A DNA stretch of 20,345 bases from CAYRLZ01 sp964425275 (GTDB lineage: Bacteria; Hydrothermota; Tepidihabitantia; Tepidihabitantales; JBDRVQ01), in contig CAYRLZ010000041.1 in the NCBI GenBank assembly GCA_964425275.1, positions 1-20,345 on the forward strand. Reading direction: 5' to 3'. The first letter of the stretch is position 1. Each line of letters opens with the position of its first letter. This document shows positions 1 through 7,039 of the stretch, piece after piece. A program made the translations under genes and the position numbers. Below the pieces are notes generated by a model. That model worked only from the letters and a program-made list of their open reading frames with translations, was not told where the DNA came from and searched no databases.

Positions 1-2
1 GG

Positions 3-233
3 TTAACTCCCCGGGAGGAGGTTTTTGCTAAGACCCATATAAGAGATAATCGCTTTTTTGCTTTTCCTCCTCTAATTCTGGATGATTTAGAGGTATTTAG
101 CGATGACCTTCTTTCTAGGTACGATGTCCCCGAACACCACACTTTGCCTCAGAGGTTTTTGTCTTCCACCGGTATTTCCGCTAATTCCCTTTTCTTTAGT
201 CCTGTCCTCTTTTGTCTTGTTGGGAGAGTTTAA
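3..233 (+). CDS. Partial open frame running off the left edge, unknown
   Basis: An open frame of 76 codons enters from the left edge and ends at TAA 231-233. No start is visible, so it would be the C-terminal end of a longer protein. The translation is not low-complexity and ends in a hydrophobic stretch. I recognise no family, and the opposite strand is also open for a similar length, so this may be a chance frame. The gap from 234 to the mnmA promoter shows no gene or clear terminator. Confidence 0.25.
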   Translation, partial: LTPREEVFAKTHIRDNRFFAFPPLILDDLEVFSDDLLSRYDVPEHHTLPQRFLSSTGISANSLFFSPVLFCLVGRV

Positions 234-353
234 GTCCGAGAGTGGTCAGTTAGTCCTTTTGTCCCTTCCTTTTTAGAAGACCATAGGATTTTAATAATTT
301 TTTCAAGTCAGGGCACAAAAGATCTCTTAGAAACAGTACGCTTTTTTATATGG

Positions 354-382
354 TTGACAATTTAGTGGATTTATCCCACAAT
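354..382 (+). promoter_or_regulatory. mnmA promoter, leaderless type
   Basis: TTGACA at 354-359, a 17-base spacer, then CACAAT at 377-382 (4 of 6 consensus bases). Five bases separate the -10 box from the ATG at 388, and no Shine-Dalgarno lies between. This matches the spacing seen at four other genes in the window, which supports a weak -10 that would not convince alone. Confidence 0.55.
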
Positions 383-387
383 TAATA

Positions 388-1461
388 ATGTCCAAAGATA
401 AGAAAAGAGTCTTTGTTTTAATGTCGGGCGGTGTTGATTCTTCGGTTGCCGCCCTCCTCTTAAAAGAGAAGGGCTACGATGTGTTGGGTATTACCCTTTT
501 AATTTGGGAAAGTGTTCATCGGGATAATGTCTGTTGTGGTTATCAGGCACTGCAAGATGCCCGGGTCTGTGCGGAAAGGATTAAAATCCCTCACTACCCA
601 ATTGATTTACGGAAGGAATTTAAGGAGATGGTGGTGAAAGATTTTTTAGAGGGCTACCGAAAAGGAATTACCCCTAACCCCTGCATCCGCTGCAACCAGT
701 GGATAAAGTTTGATATTGTGAGAGAAAAGTTAAAACCTTTCGGCGATGGCTTGATTGCGACCGGGCATTACGCCCGAATTAAATTCTCGCCAATAGATAA
801 TAGATGGCTTCTTTTAAGGGCAAGGGATTTGCGCTATGACCAGTCCTATTTCCTTTATTCCATCCCAATAAGTTCGCTACCGGATATTATCTTTCCCCTC
901 GGCGACTACTCCAAGGAGGAAGTGAGGGAACTGGCGCGCCGCGCCGGTCTCATTACCGCGGATAAGCCCAAGAGCGAGGATTTATGCTTTATCCCAAATA
1001 AGAATTATGCGGAGTTTCTTGGGCAAATTTATCCGGAGGCACTTAAACCCGGTCCGGTCAAAGACCAAGAGGGGAAAAATTTAGGAACCCATAAAGGGAT
1101 AATTTATTACACAATTGGTCAGCGAAAACGAATTGGGCCGGGCTTTGGAAAAAGGTTGTATGTAATTAAGATTGATGTGAAAGATAATGCGATTATTGTT
1201 GGCGAAGAGAAAGATTGCTACGGAACAGAACTTTTGGCTACTGACTTAAATCTCTTTTTGCCTCTCCCCGGTGAGATGGAGGTATTAGCAAAGGTGCGTT
1301 ATAAGGATAAAGAGAGCCTGGCCACAATTAAAAGAATTGGTGAAGAGACAATTTATGTGAAATTTCGGGAGAAAAAATGGGCAATTACCCCGGGTCAATC
1401 CATTGTCTTTTATGATGGAGAAATATGTTTGGGTGGGGGGATTATTGTCAAGGCGCTATAG
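388..1461 (+). CDS. mnmA: tRNA-specific 2-thiouridylase MnmA
   Basis: Cytoplasmic enzyme that adenylates and then thiolates U34 of tRNAs for Lys, Glu and Gln to give 2-thiouridine. The N-terminal PP-loop ATPase motif SGGVDSS is at residues 13-19. The two catalytic cysteines are C102 (in PNPCIRCN) and C200 (in SEDLCFIP), close to the spacing of the E. coli enzyme. The family motif GTHKGIIYYTIGQRK follows at about 233-247, then a C-terminal beta-barrel. At 357 aa it is full length. Extra cysteines C49, C50, C61 and C99 mark the cysteine-rich branch of the family. It stands alone on its strand and converges on the adk operon. The start at 388 has no Shine-Dalgarno but sits 5 bases after a -10 box. 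Function is secure. Confidence 0.95.
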   Translation: MSKDKKRVFVLMSGGVDSSVAALLLKEKGYDVLGITLLIWESVHRDNVCCGYQALQDARVCAERIKIPHYPIDLRKEFKEMVVKDFLEGYRKGITPNPCIRCNQWIKFDIVREKLKPFGDGLIATGHYARIKFSPIDNRWLLLRARDLRYDQSYFLYSIPISSLPDIIFPLGDYSKEEVRELARRAGLITADKPKSEDLCFIPNKNYAEFLGQIYPEALKPGPVKDQEGKNLGTHKGIIYYTIGQRKRIGPGFGKRLYVIKIDVKDNAIIVGEEKDCYGTELLATDLNLFLPLPGEMEVLAKVRYKDKESLATIKRIGEETIYVKFREKKWAITPGQSIVFYDGEICLGGGIIVKAL

Positions 1462-1472
1462 CCTTCAGCATC

Positions 1473-1553
1473 CTATGGCTTTATTATCTTTCTGACTATC
1501 GGGACACCATCGGCATTTAGGCACAGGCGCCTAACACCAGATGTTATCTCCAC
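1473..1553 (-). CDS. Possible 26-aa ORF or gene remnant
   Basis: Between the convergent mnmA and 99-aa genes, the minus strand is open from GTG 1553 to TAG 1473. It encodes a protein-like peptide containing SGVRRLCLNADGVPIVRKI. There is no convincing Shine-Dalgarno and no ATG. It could be the last gene of the adk operon, the tail of a decayed gene, or chance. An 18-base inverted repeat (TTAGGC/GCCTAA, 1517-1534) lies inside it. Confidence 0.2.
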   Translation of the reverse strand: MEITSGVRRLCLNADGVPIVRKIIKP

Positions 1554-1581
1554 TATTATCTCGCTTCTATGTAGTAGGGTT

Positions 1582-1881
1582 TTAGACCTTTCTCTCCTTT
1601 ATGCTCTTATAATCCCTCTCTTTTTCCGCTAACTTCTCCTCTAAGTCTTTTATCTTACGAATAATCTCTTTGACCTTTTCATTCTCTTCAATCTTCTCCT
1701 TGGTCTGAAACAATTGATAGACGAGACCACCCAAATCAGCAAAACTCTCTTTAATTGAGCGGTTCAAGGAGAAGATTTGCATTTTTATCCTCCCCCTTTT
1801 ACTTAAATCCTCGGCCTCTTTTAATGCACTCTCCGTGGTATCTTCTAACCAGGTTTTAACCTTATCCCAGAGTGATGGCAT
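1582..1881 (-). CDS. Small coiled-coil protein, unknown function
   Basis: A 99-aa soluble, highly charged protein. Residues 1-30 contain a tryptophan-bearing amphipathic segment (SLWDKVKTWLED). Residues 33-58 read KMQIFSLNRSIKESFADLGG, and a Lys/Glu-rich coiled coil fills the C-terminal 40 residues. I recall small bacterial proteins with this 'IFSLNR..I...F..LG..VY.L' pattern but know no function for them. A strong Shine-Dalgarno (GAGGAGGG) precedes the ATG at 1881. It lies 10 bases after the thiamine-binding protein gene, so it is the last clear gene of the adk operon. Confidence 0.75.
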   Translation of the reverse strand: MPSLWDKVKTWLEDTTESALKEAEDLSKRGRIKMQIFSLNRSIKESFADLGGLVYQLFQTKEKIEENEKVKEIIRKIKDLEEKLAEKERDYKSIKERKV

Positions 1882-1891
1882 ATACCCTCCT

Positions 1892-2179
1892 CTATTCTAC
1901 TTTTGCGACCTTTTCTTCCATTGTCTGCTTCTTATCCCGGCGGTCGTCAATCTTGATTGTCGTCAGGAGTCTTTGACAGCCCATCGTCATCATTACCTCA
2001 TGGATTTTCTGGATAAGTTGAAATATCTCTTCTAAATCACCCTCAACCGATGTCCCCATCGGTGCGATATGATATTTGAGTCCACTCTCCTTAATCATCC
2101 GTACCGCCTCTTTCACATATTCACTTACCCCTGGGGTCTTTGTGCCAATGGGCACAACACTAATGTCAACAATTGCCAT
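1892..2179 (-). CDS. MTH1187 family thiamine-binding protein (UPF0045/DUF77)
   Basis: A 95-aa protein matching the MTH1187/YkoF-type family along its length. It has the N-terminal strand MAIVDISVVPIGT, the central YHIAPMGTSVEGDLEEIF segment (about 36-53), and the C-terminal IKIDDRRDKK motif before a KV tail. Members form small beta-alpha-beta-beta-alpha-beta domains that assemble as oligomers and bind thiamine-like ligands; their physiological role is poorly known. A strong Shine-Dalgarno (AAGGAGGGG) precedes the ATG at 2179. It follows rpmJ by 28 bases, where rpsM usually stands in this operon, so it probably shares the adk transcript. Confidence 0.88.
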   Translation of the reverse strand: MAIVDISVVPIGTKTPGVSEYVKEAVRMIKESGLKYHIAPMGTSVEGDLEEIFQLIQKIHEVMMTMGCQRLLTTIKIDDRRDKKQTMEEKVAKVE

Positions 2180-2207
2180 AGCCCCTCCTTAAAACTAAAC
2201 TGCGTGA

Positions 2208-2324
2208 TTACCCTTGTCTTTGTTTATGGGTGGGGTCTCTTTTACAGACGACGCGGATGACCCCTTTCCGCTTCACAATCCGGCAGTGAAGACACCGCCG
2301 CTTCACCGAAGGCTTAACTCGCAT
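2208..2324 (-). CDS. rpmJ: 50S ribosomal protein L36
   Basis: A 38-aa protein too short for ordinary ORF cut-offs. It begins MRVKPSVKRRC and ends THKQRQG, as L36 does. The zinc-ribbon ligands are all present: C11, C14, C27 and H33 (C-X2-C-X12-C-X5-H). This is therefore the zinc-binding C+ form of L36. A strong Shine-Dalgarno (GAGGAGAGG) sits just before the ATG at 2324. It lies 9 bases downstream of infA in the conserved order map-infA-rpmJ, which confirms the identity. Confidence 0.96.
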   Translation of the reverse strand: MRVKPSVKRRCLHCRIVKRKGVIRVVCKRDPTHKQRQG

Positions 2325-2333
2325 ATCCTCTCC

Positions 2334-2552
2334 TCATTTATAACGATAAACAATTCTTCCCCGGGTGAGGTCATAGGGTGAGAACTCTATTGCCACCCGG
2401 TCCCCGGGAACTATCTTAATGTAATGAAGCCGCATCTTCCCCGAGATATGCCCCAGGACAATATGCCCATTATCCAGCCGAACCCTAAACATCGTATTCG
2501 GCAATGCCTCAATCACTGTGCCGTCAAGTCGAATTAAATCCTTTTTAGCCAT
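2334..2552 (-). CDS. infA: Translation initiation factor IF-1
   Basis: A 72-aa S1/OB-fold protein that binds the A site of the 30S subunit during initiation. The family signature is complete: IRLDGTVIEALPNTMFRV at residues 7-24, then GHISGKMR, and the ending PYDLTRGRIVYRYK. Its length equals that of E. coli IF-1. The ATG at 2552 overlaps the end of map by 8 bases, and GGTGA upstream inside map can serve as a Shine-Dalgarno. It lies between map and rpmJ as in many bacterial ribosomal operons. Confidence 0.97.
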   Translation of the reverse strand: MAKKDLIRLDGTVIEALPNTMFRVRLDNGHIVLGHISGKMRLHYIKIVPGDRVAIEFSPYDLTRGRIVYRYK

Positions 2553-3294
2553 CAGTTAAAATCACCGGGGAATCTTTAGTGACCAGAACGGTATGCTCAA
2601 AATGGGCAGAGGGTAATCTGTCCTTTGTTACTACGGTCCAACCATTTTTTTTGGTTTCGGTTTTATAACTCCCCATATTGACCATTGGTTCAATCGCCAA
2701 TGTCATACCTCGTTTTAAGAGAAAGCCCGAATCCTTCTTGCCAAAATTAGGGATTTGTGGGTCTTCGTGCAGTTCCACGCCGACGCCGTGTCCGGTTAAA
2801 TCTCTCACAACCGAAAATCCCGCACCTTCTACTAAGCTCTGAATTGCTGCCCCAATGTCACCAACGCGCTTTCCTTCCCGAGCATTTTCAATCCCACACG
2901 CCAGAGCCGCCCGGGTGATGTAAATTAAATCTCTCACCTTTTTATTAACCTTACCAATCGGATAGGTCTTGGCCCCGTCGGCGAAATAACCATCCTTAAT
3001 CACACCGACATCAATCTTTAATATATCTCCCTCCTTTAATCTCCGCCCATCCGGAACCCCGTGAACAATCTCTTCGTTGAGACTTAAGCAGACCGCACCG
3101 GGAAAGCCTTTGTATCCCTTAAATGCCGGGATACCCTGCTGACTTCTTATCAAATCCTCACAAAAATCCTCCAATTCTTTTAGCGAAGTCCCAACCAATA
3201 ATCTCCCTTCAACCCGCTTCAACACCTCGGCAACAATCATCCCCGCCTCTCTAATCTTTGCTATCTCTTTCTCTGACTTTATATAAATCGCCAT
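2545..3294 (-). CDS. map: Type I methionine aminopeptidase
   Basis: Removes the initiator methionine from nascent proteins. Counting from the ATG at 3294 the protein has 249 aa. All five metal ligands of the pita-bread fold are in place: D95, D106, H169 (in TGHGVG), E202 (IEPM) and E233 (HFEHT). H78 matches the substrate-contacting histidine. I chose ATG 3294 because MAIYIKSEKEI aligns with the family N-terminus. A GTG at 3306 with AGGA six bases upstream is a real alternative; it adds four residues and overlaps adk by 10 bases. There is no N-terminal zinc-finger extension, as usual for bacterial type Ia enzymes. Confidence 0.95.
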   Translation of the reverse strand: MAIYIKSEKEIAKIREAGMIVAEVLKRVEGRLLVGTSLKELEDFCEDLIRSQQGIPAFKGYKGFPGAVCLSLNEEIVHGVPDGRRLKEGDILKIDVGVIKDGYFADGAKTYPIGKVNKKVRDLIYITRAALACGIENAREGKRVGDIGAAIQSLVEGAGFSVVRDLTGHGVGVELHEDPQIPNFGKKDSGFLLKRGMTLAIEPMVNMGSYKTETKKNGWTVVTKDRLPSAHFEHTVLVTKDSPVILTDG

Positions 3295-3296
3295 AT

Positions 3297-3953
3297 TCAA
3301 GAGCACACTTTATCCTGGGCAATTATCTCCTCAATTTTTTTCTGGACCTCATCTTTTCCCAATTCACCATCTAAGCGATAAAGACAGCAGCGCTTTTCAT
3401 AGAAATCAACTATCGGTTTTATTGCCTCGTGATAGACCTTTAATCTCTTCCTAATTGTCTCTTCTTTATCATCTTCCCTTTCTGAGACCTCACCACCGCA
3501 GACATCACACCTCCCCGGTATTCGGGTAGGCTTGAACTCCACATTATAGATTTCACCACAGTTTGAACAGACGCGTCGGGTAAGGGCGCGCCGAATAATC
3601 TCTTGCTCTGAAAGCTCTAAGAGGAAGACATAAGAGACAACCTTATTCACCTCCCTAAGGATTTCATCTAATCCCTCTGCCTGCTCTTTGGTGCGGGGGA
3701 AGCCATCAAAAACAAAACCGCATTGCTCATTTTCCCTGATATAACTTCTCATCACTTTTAGGACAATACTGTCCGGGACAAGTTCGCCCGCAGTAAGGAA
3801 TTTTTCTATCTCCTTTCCTAAGGCTGTTCCCTTCAATACCTCCTGACGGAATAGGTCGCCGGTCGACATATGCAAAAAGTGGTGGCGCTGGCTTAAAAGC
3901 GCGGCATGCGTGCCTTTACCGCTTCCCGGTGGACCTAAAAATATGATTACCAT
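3297..3953 (-). CDS. adk: Adenylate kinase, zinc-LID form
   Basis: Interconverts 2 ADP with ATP and AMP. From ATG 3953 it has 218 aa. The P-loop GPPGSGKGT spans residues 7-15, and the NMP-binding region contains MSTGDLFR. VFDGFPRT is the family signature (about 81-88). The long LID carries four cysteines, C129, C132, C149 and C152, a structural zinc site typical of Gram-positive and many thermophilic bacteria. The longer frame back to 3986 would add 11 residues not found in the family, and its first codon is part of the promoter's TTGACA. There is no Shine-Dalgarno; the start lies 5 bases after a -10 box. First gene of the adk-map-infA-rpmJ operon. Confidence 0.96.
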   Translation of the reverse strand: MVIIFLGPPGSGKGTHAALLSQRHHFLHMSTGDLFRQEVLKGTALGKEIEKFLTAGELVPDSIVLKVMRSYIRENEQCGFVFDGFPRTKEQAEGLDEILREVNKVVSYVFLLELSEQEIIRRALTRRVCSNCGEIYNVEFKPTRIPGRCDVCGGEVSEREDDKEETIRKRLKVYHEAIKPIVDFYEKRCCLYRLDGELGKDEVQKKIEEIIAQDKVCS

Positions 3954-3958
3954 AAAAT

Positions 3959-3986
3959 ATTCTATCAATAAATTCTTATCTGTCAA
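3959..3986 (-). promoter_or_regulatory. adk operon promoter, leaderless type
   Basis: On the minus strand: TTGACA (3986-3981), a 16-base spacer, TAGAAT (3964-3959), then 5 bases and the adk ATG at 3953. No Shine-Dalgarno is present. Transcription would start at or within a base or two of the start codon. Confidence 0.75.
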
Positions 3987-4023
3987 CTGCGAAGTCTAAG
4001 TGGTTTTTAGGAAATACTAAACT

Positions 4024-4047
4024 GTTACCGCCGGTGCGGGGTATAAC
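4024..4047 (-). terminator. Possible hairpin after adenine deaminase
   Basis: Just beyond the adenine deaminase stop there is an inverted repeat: GTTA-CCGC, a four-base loop, GCGG, a four-base bulge, then TAAC. It lies before the adk promoter and could end the upstream transcript. No run of U follows on the minus strand, so a normal intrinsic terminator is not shown. Confidence 0.3.
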
Positions 4048-4065
4048 TTATCCTCACTGGGGACG

Positions 4066-5814
4066 CTACCTAAAGAAAGTCAAAGGGACAATCTTTCCTA
4101 TATTAGAATCAAAGAGCCCGAAATCGGTAAGTTTTAACTCCGGGATAACCGGCAGGCTAAGAAAGGAGAGGGTGGCAAATGGGTTCTTTGGTTTCGCCCC
4201 TAACCAATGTGCTAAAGAAATCATCTCCGAAAGTCTCTGAACAACTTCTTGGGCTGGTCGGTCGGACAAAAGTCCGGCAATCGGTAGTGCAAGAGAAGCG
4301 GTTTTTCCTCTACCGCTAACTACCATCCCACCCCGAAGTGCCTTAATCTTCTTCGCCACCCGTAAAATCTCTTCATCGCTCACCCCAACGATAATTATAT
4401 TGTGGGAGTCGTGAGCGACCGAACTCCCAATTGCCCCATCTTTTAACCCAAAGCCCTGCACAAACCCGAGTCCCAGCCGCCCGGTTGCCTTGTGTCGTTC
4501 AATAACGACCAGTTTCAAAATATCCCTCTTAATATCCGCCACAATATCCCCACCGGAAAGTTTCGGGGCGAGGAGTAACTTCTTCGTGAGGATTTCATCA
4601 GGGATAATACCAATTACTTTTATCATAAGCCTCCTCTTATCTCGGGTCGGAGATTTGATTCTAAGATGCCCGAGGGAGAGAGAACCGACCTTGAAGGTAT
4701 TTTTTTTCGGCGGTGGGCAGTGTCTAATCGGCACCAAAAGTTCCTTATTCTCTACTACTACCTTACCATTCTTTATCACCTTCACGACCTCAAAATTCTT
4801 TAAGTCTTTGACGATGGTGATATCAGCTTTATAGCCGGGGGCAACTGCCCCCCGCGACTTCAAGCCAAAGTAGGTGGCGGGCGAGATTGTCACCATTCTT
4901 ATCAAAAGGATTGGGTCAATCCCTAACCAGACCCCTTTTCTTAAAATGGCATCGAGATGTCCTTCACTGAGGAGGTCCTGGGGTTCTTTATCATCCGAGC
5001 ATAAAACCAGGCGAAAAGAGTTCTTATCGTTGATGAGCGGTGCGAGTTTTTCTAAATTTTTTGCTGCTGACCCCTCCCGAATCATTATCCACATCCCCGA
5101 CCGCAACTTTTCCAGCGCCTCTTTTTTTGTTGCGCACTCGTGGTCCGAAGATATGCCGGCAGCCAGATAAGCCTGGAGGGGTTTCCCGCTCAGTGCCGGG
5201 CAATGTCCATCAATAATATTCTTTGAACCTTGATTTTTGATTGTGCCTATCTTTTTTAAGACCTCACTTGAGCCACTGACCACTCCCGGGAAATTCATCA
5301 CCTCCGCTAAACCAAAAATCCGCTCTTCGGCAATTAAATCTTTTATCTCCCTTATCCCAATTTTTGCACCCGCGGTCTCAAACTTGGTTGCCGGCACACA
5401 GGAGGGGATGAGGAAATAAAAATCCTGGGGGAAATTTTTGGTCGCTCTTAAAAGATAATAAATCCCCTTTATCCCTAAAACATTGGCAATCTCGTGGGGG
5501 TCGCAAAAGAGAGAGGTTGTGCCACAGAGTATCGTTGCCCGAGAGAACTCTCTGGGCGAAAGGAGCGAACTCTCAATATGGATATGACTCTCAATAAGAC
5601 CGGGAAGGATATAACTACCTTTAAGGTCACAAACCCTTTGCGCTTGGGAATAAGTTCCAATCCCGGCAATTGTATCACCCAAGATTAGAACATCACTCTT
5701 ATAAATTTCCCCGGTGAAAATATTTACTAACCGACCATTCTTTAAGAGTAGGCTACCGGGTCTTTCTCCCTGGGCGATAAAGATTCGGCTTTGGAGTTCC
5801 TTAATCTTTAACAT
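4066..5814 (-). CDS. ade: Adenine deaminase
   Basis: Hydrolyses adenine to hypoxanthine and ammonia for purine salvage. From ATG 5814 it has 582 aa, the usual Ade size. The amidohydrolase barrel shows HIHIES with H77 and H79, DPHEIANV at 105-112, DGHCPALSG at 202-210, SSDHE at 222-226 and CSDDK at 272-276. The C-terminal Ade domain is also present, with AHDSHNI. A longer upstream frame exists, but its extra 31 residues lie inside the upstream gene and do not resemble the family. The start overlaps the phosphoribosyltransferase gene by 14 bases, so the two are translationally linked: the product of Ade is a substrate of its neighbour. Manganese or iron dependence is expected from the family. 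Confidence 0.95.
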   Translation of the reverse strand: MLKIKELQSRIFIAQGERPGSLLLKNGRLVNIFTGEIYKSDVLILGDTIAGIGTYSQAQRVCDLKGSYILPGLIESHIHIESSLLSPREFSRATILCGTTSLFCDPHEIANVLGIKGIYYLLRATKNFPQDFYFLIPSCVPATKFETAGAKIGIREIKDLIAEERIFGLAEVMNFPGVVSGSSEVLKKIGTIKNQGSKNIIDGHCPALSGKPLQAYLAAGISSDHECATKKEALEKLRSGMWIMIREGSAAKNLEKLAPLINDKNSFRLVLCSDDKEPQDLLSEGHLDAILRKGVWLGIDPILLIRMVTISPATYFGLKSRGAVAPGYKADITIVKDLKNFEVVKVIKNGKVVVENKELLVPIRHCPPPKKNTFKVGSLSLGHLRIKSPTRDKRRLMIKVIGIIPDEILTKKLLLAPKLSGGDIVADIKRDILKLVVIERHKATGRLGLGFVQGFGLKDGAIGSSVAHDSHNIIIVGVSDEEILRVAKKIKALRGGMVVSGRGKTASLALPIAGLLSDRPAQEVVQRLSEMISLAHWLGAKPKNPFATLSFLSLPVIPELKLTDFGLFDSNIGKIVPLTFFR

Positions 5815-6328
5815 ACCCGATGTAGGGTAATGAGCGGAACTTTTCATTATAATCAATACCGTAGCCGACAACAAACTTATTCGGTACCTTAAATCCGATA
5901 TAATCAATCTTGATTTTAAGTTTCCGCCTTGCTGGTTTATCTAAGAGGGCGCAAATCGCCAGACTCTTCGGTCTTTTTTTTGTTAGATATTTTAAGAGAT
6001 AAGAGAGACTTAAACCGGTATCAACGATATCTTCAATAATCAGAACATCTTTTCCGGATAGGCTTTCCCTTAGGTCTTTTTCTAACTTAATTTTCCCCGA
6101 GGTTTTTGTCTCTTTGCCATAGGAAGCGATGCTAATAAAATCACAGGTCACCGGGATTTTCAGATTTCGGATGAGGTCGGCAAAGAAGACAAAACTTCCT
6201 TTCAGGACACCGATTAAGACTGGATTTTTTCCTTTATAATCTCTTGAGATTTCTTCCGCTAATTCCTTTACCCTTTTTTTAATCCTTTTCTCAGAGATTA
6301 ACTTGATTACCCTAGCTTCTTTTTTCAT
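5801..6328 (-). CDS. hpt: Hypoxanthine phosphoribosyltransferase
   Basis: Converts hypoxanthine or guanine plus PRPP to IMP or GMP. The 175-aa protein has the type I PRTase fold: VLKGSFVFFADL at 41-52 (PPi loop), the flexible-loop region SYGKETKTSGKI at 69-80, and the PRPP motif VLIIEDIVDTGLS at 95-107. The C-terminal PNKFVVGYGIDY (149-160) is the purine-binding part typical of this subgroup. The downstream gene is adenine deaminase, which makes its substrate. The ATG at 6328 has no clear Shine-Dalgarno; a short palindrome CGCAATTGCG and six T's lie directly before it. Preference between hypoxanthine and guanine cannot be read from the sequence. Confidence 0.94.
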   Translation of the reverse strand: MKKEARVIKLISEKRIKKRVKELAEEISRDYKGKNPVLIGVLKGSFVFFADLIRNLKIPVTCDFISIASYGKETKTSGKIKLEKDLRESLSGKDVLIIEDIVDTGLSLSYLLKYLTKKRPKSLAICALLDKPARRKLKIKIDYIGFKVPNKFVVGYGIDYNEKFRSLPYIGYVKD

Positions 6329-6358
6329 AAAAAACGCAATTGCGAGAAATTTTAGTTT

Positions 6359-7033
6359 TCAAACTTCCCCCTCCGCTAATAAATCTTCCTCTCTATACAT
6401 CTGTCTATTTGTTGAGTTAAACTCATGTTTAATTTGCCCAATAAGATTCTCGGTAGTAAAGATTTTCCAATGTACGGGAATAAAAACTCTTTTCCCGGAG
6501 CGCTCTACTCTTTCAATTTTGAAACTTACTATTAAGTGCCTCGCGTCATAAATAACTTTGAAGTCGGTTGGTCTCTCGGCTGGTGAAAAATAAAATGACC
6601 TTTGGCTACTCTGGTAGTTTCGTTCATTATAAGTTTTACACTCAATATAATTTGGTCTTCCTTTTCTGTCTCTGAGAAAGATATCGGGATAACCGACCGC
6701 TTTTTTCTTACCCTCTTTTGTTTCGGGTCGATCTGCTTTGAGACCGATTTTATTTAGGGCTTCAATCATAAATGGCTCAATATGATTTCCGACTTCGTTT
6801 TCTCTTCTTGTGAATATTCCCTGTTTGTTAGCATTCTTTGCCGCTATTTTTGTTCCTTCAACCAAATCTTTTAGTAATTGCCTATCGTCTGAATTATCCC
6901 TATCAAAAGGAATGACTCTGCACCCCGATATTACTTTGAGAGCAATCTTAAAAGGAATATTCTTTAATGGCTGAAGAAACTGAGAAATCGCCTCTTCTAA
7001 TTCTTTTATATATTTTTCTTGTTCATTAGCCAT
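6359..7033 (-). CDS. Type II restriction endonuclease, PD-(D/E)XK fold
   Basis: A 224-aa protein directly after a DNA methyltransferase gene. Residues 76-92 read RRENEVGNHIEPFMIEA, which supplies a helical glutamate (E86). The nuclease core follows: P116-D117 in GYPDIFL, then E131-X-K133 in YIECKTYN, a standard PD-X(13)-ExK catalytic site. I do not recognise a named enzyme and cannot give a recognition sequence. The start is 6 bases after the methyltransferase stop, so the pair is probably cotranscribed and translated together; no Shine-Dalgarno is visible. Nothing looks truncated and the catalytic residues are intact, so activity is plausible. Confidence 0.85.
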   Translation of the reverse strand: MANEQEKYIKELEEAISQFLQPLKNIPFKIALKVISGCRVIPFDRDNSDDRQLLKDLVEGTKIAAKNANKQGIFTRRENEVGNHIEPFMIEALNKIGLKADRPETKEGKKKAVGYPDIFLRDRKGRPNYIECKTYNERNYQSSQRSFYFSPAERPTDFKVIYDARHLIVSFKIERVERSGKRVFIPVHWKIFTTENLIGQIKHEFNSTNRQMYREEDLLAEGEV

Positions 7034-7039
7034 ACTTGG

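Noticed and set aside
1457..1495. AGCC/GGCT hairpin after mnmA with a T-rich tail as a terminator
   Set aside because: Only four base pairs with a 13-base loop and an interrupted T run; not supported.
1835..2260. Two plus-strand ORFs over the thiamine-binding protein and rpmJ
   Set aside because: They overlap well-supported minus-strand genes with strong Shine-Dalgarno sites.
4490..5688. Several plus-strand ORFs of 60-114 codons opposite adenine deaminase
   Set aside because: The minus strand encodes all conserved Ade motifs continuously over this region.
6329..6358. CGCAATTGCG palindrome followed by six T's as a terminator after the nuclease gene
   Set aside because: The stem would be only three base pairs around a four-base loop; too weak, and it abuts the next start codon.
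6329..6358. An att-like repeat of the tRNA-Pro 3' end at the far border of the R-M module
   Set aside because: I compared the tRNA 3' sequence with this border and see no match; no integrase is present.
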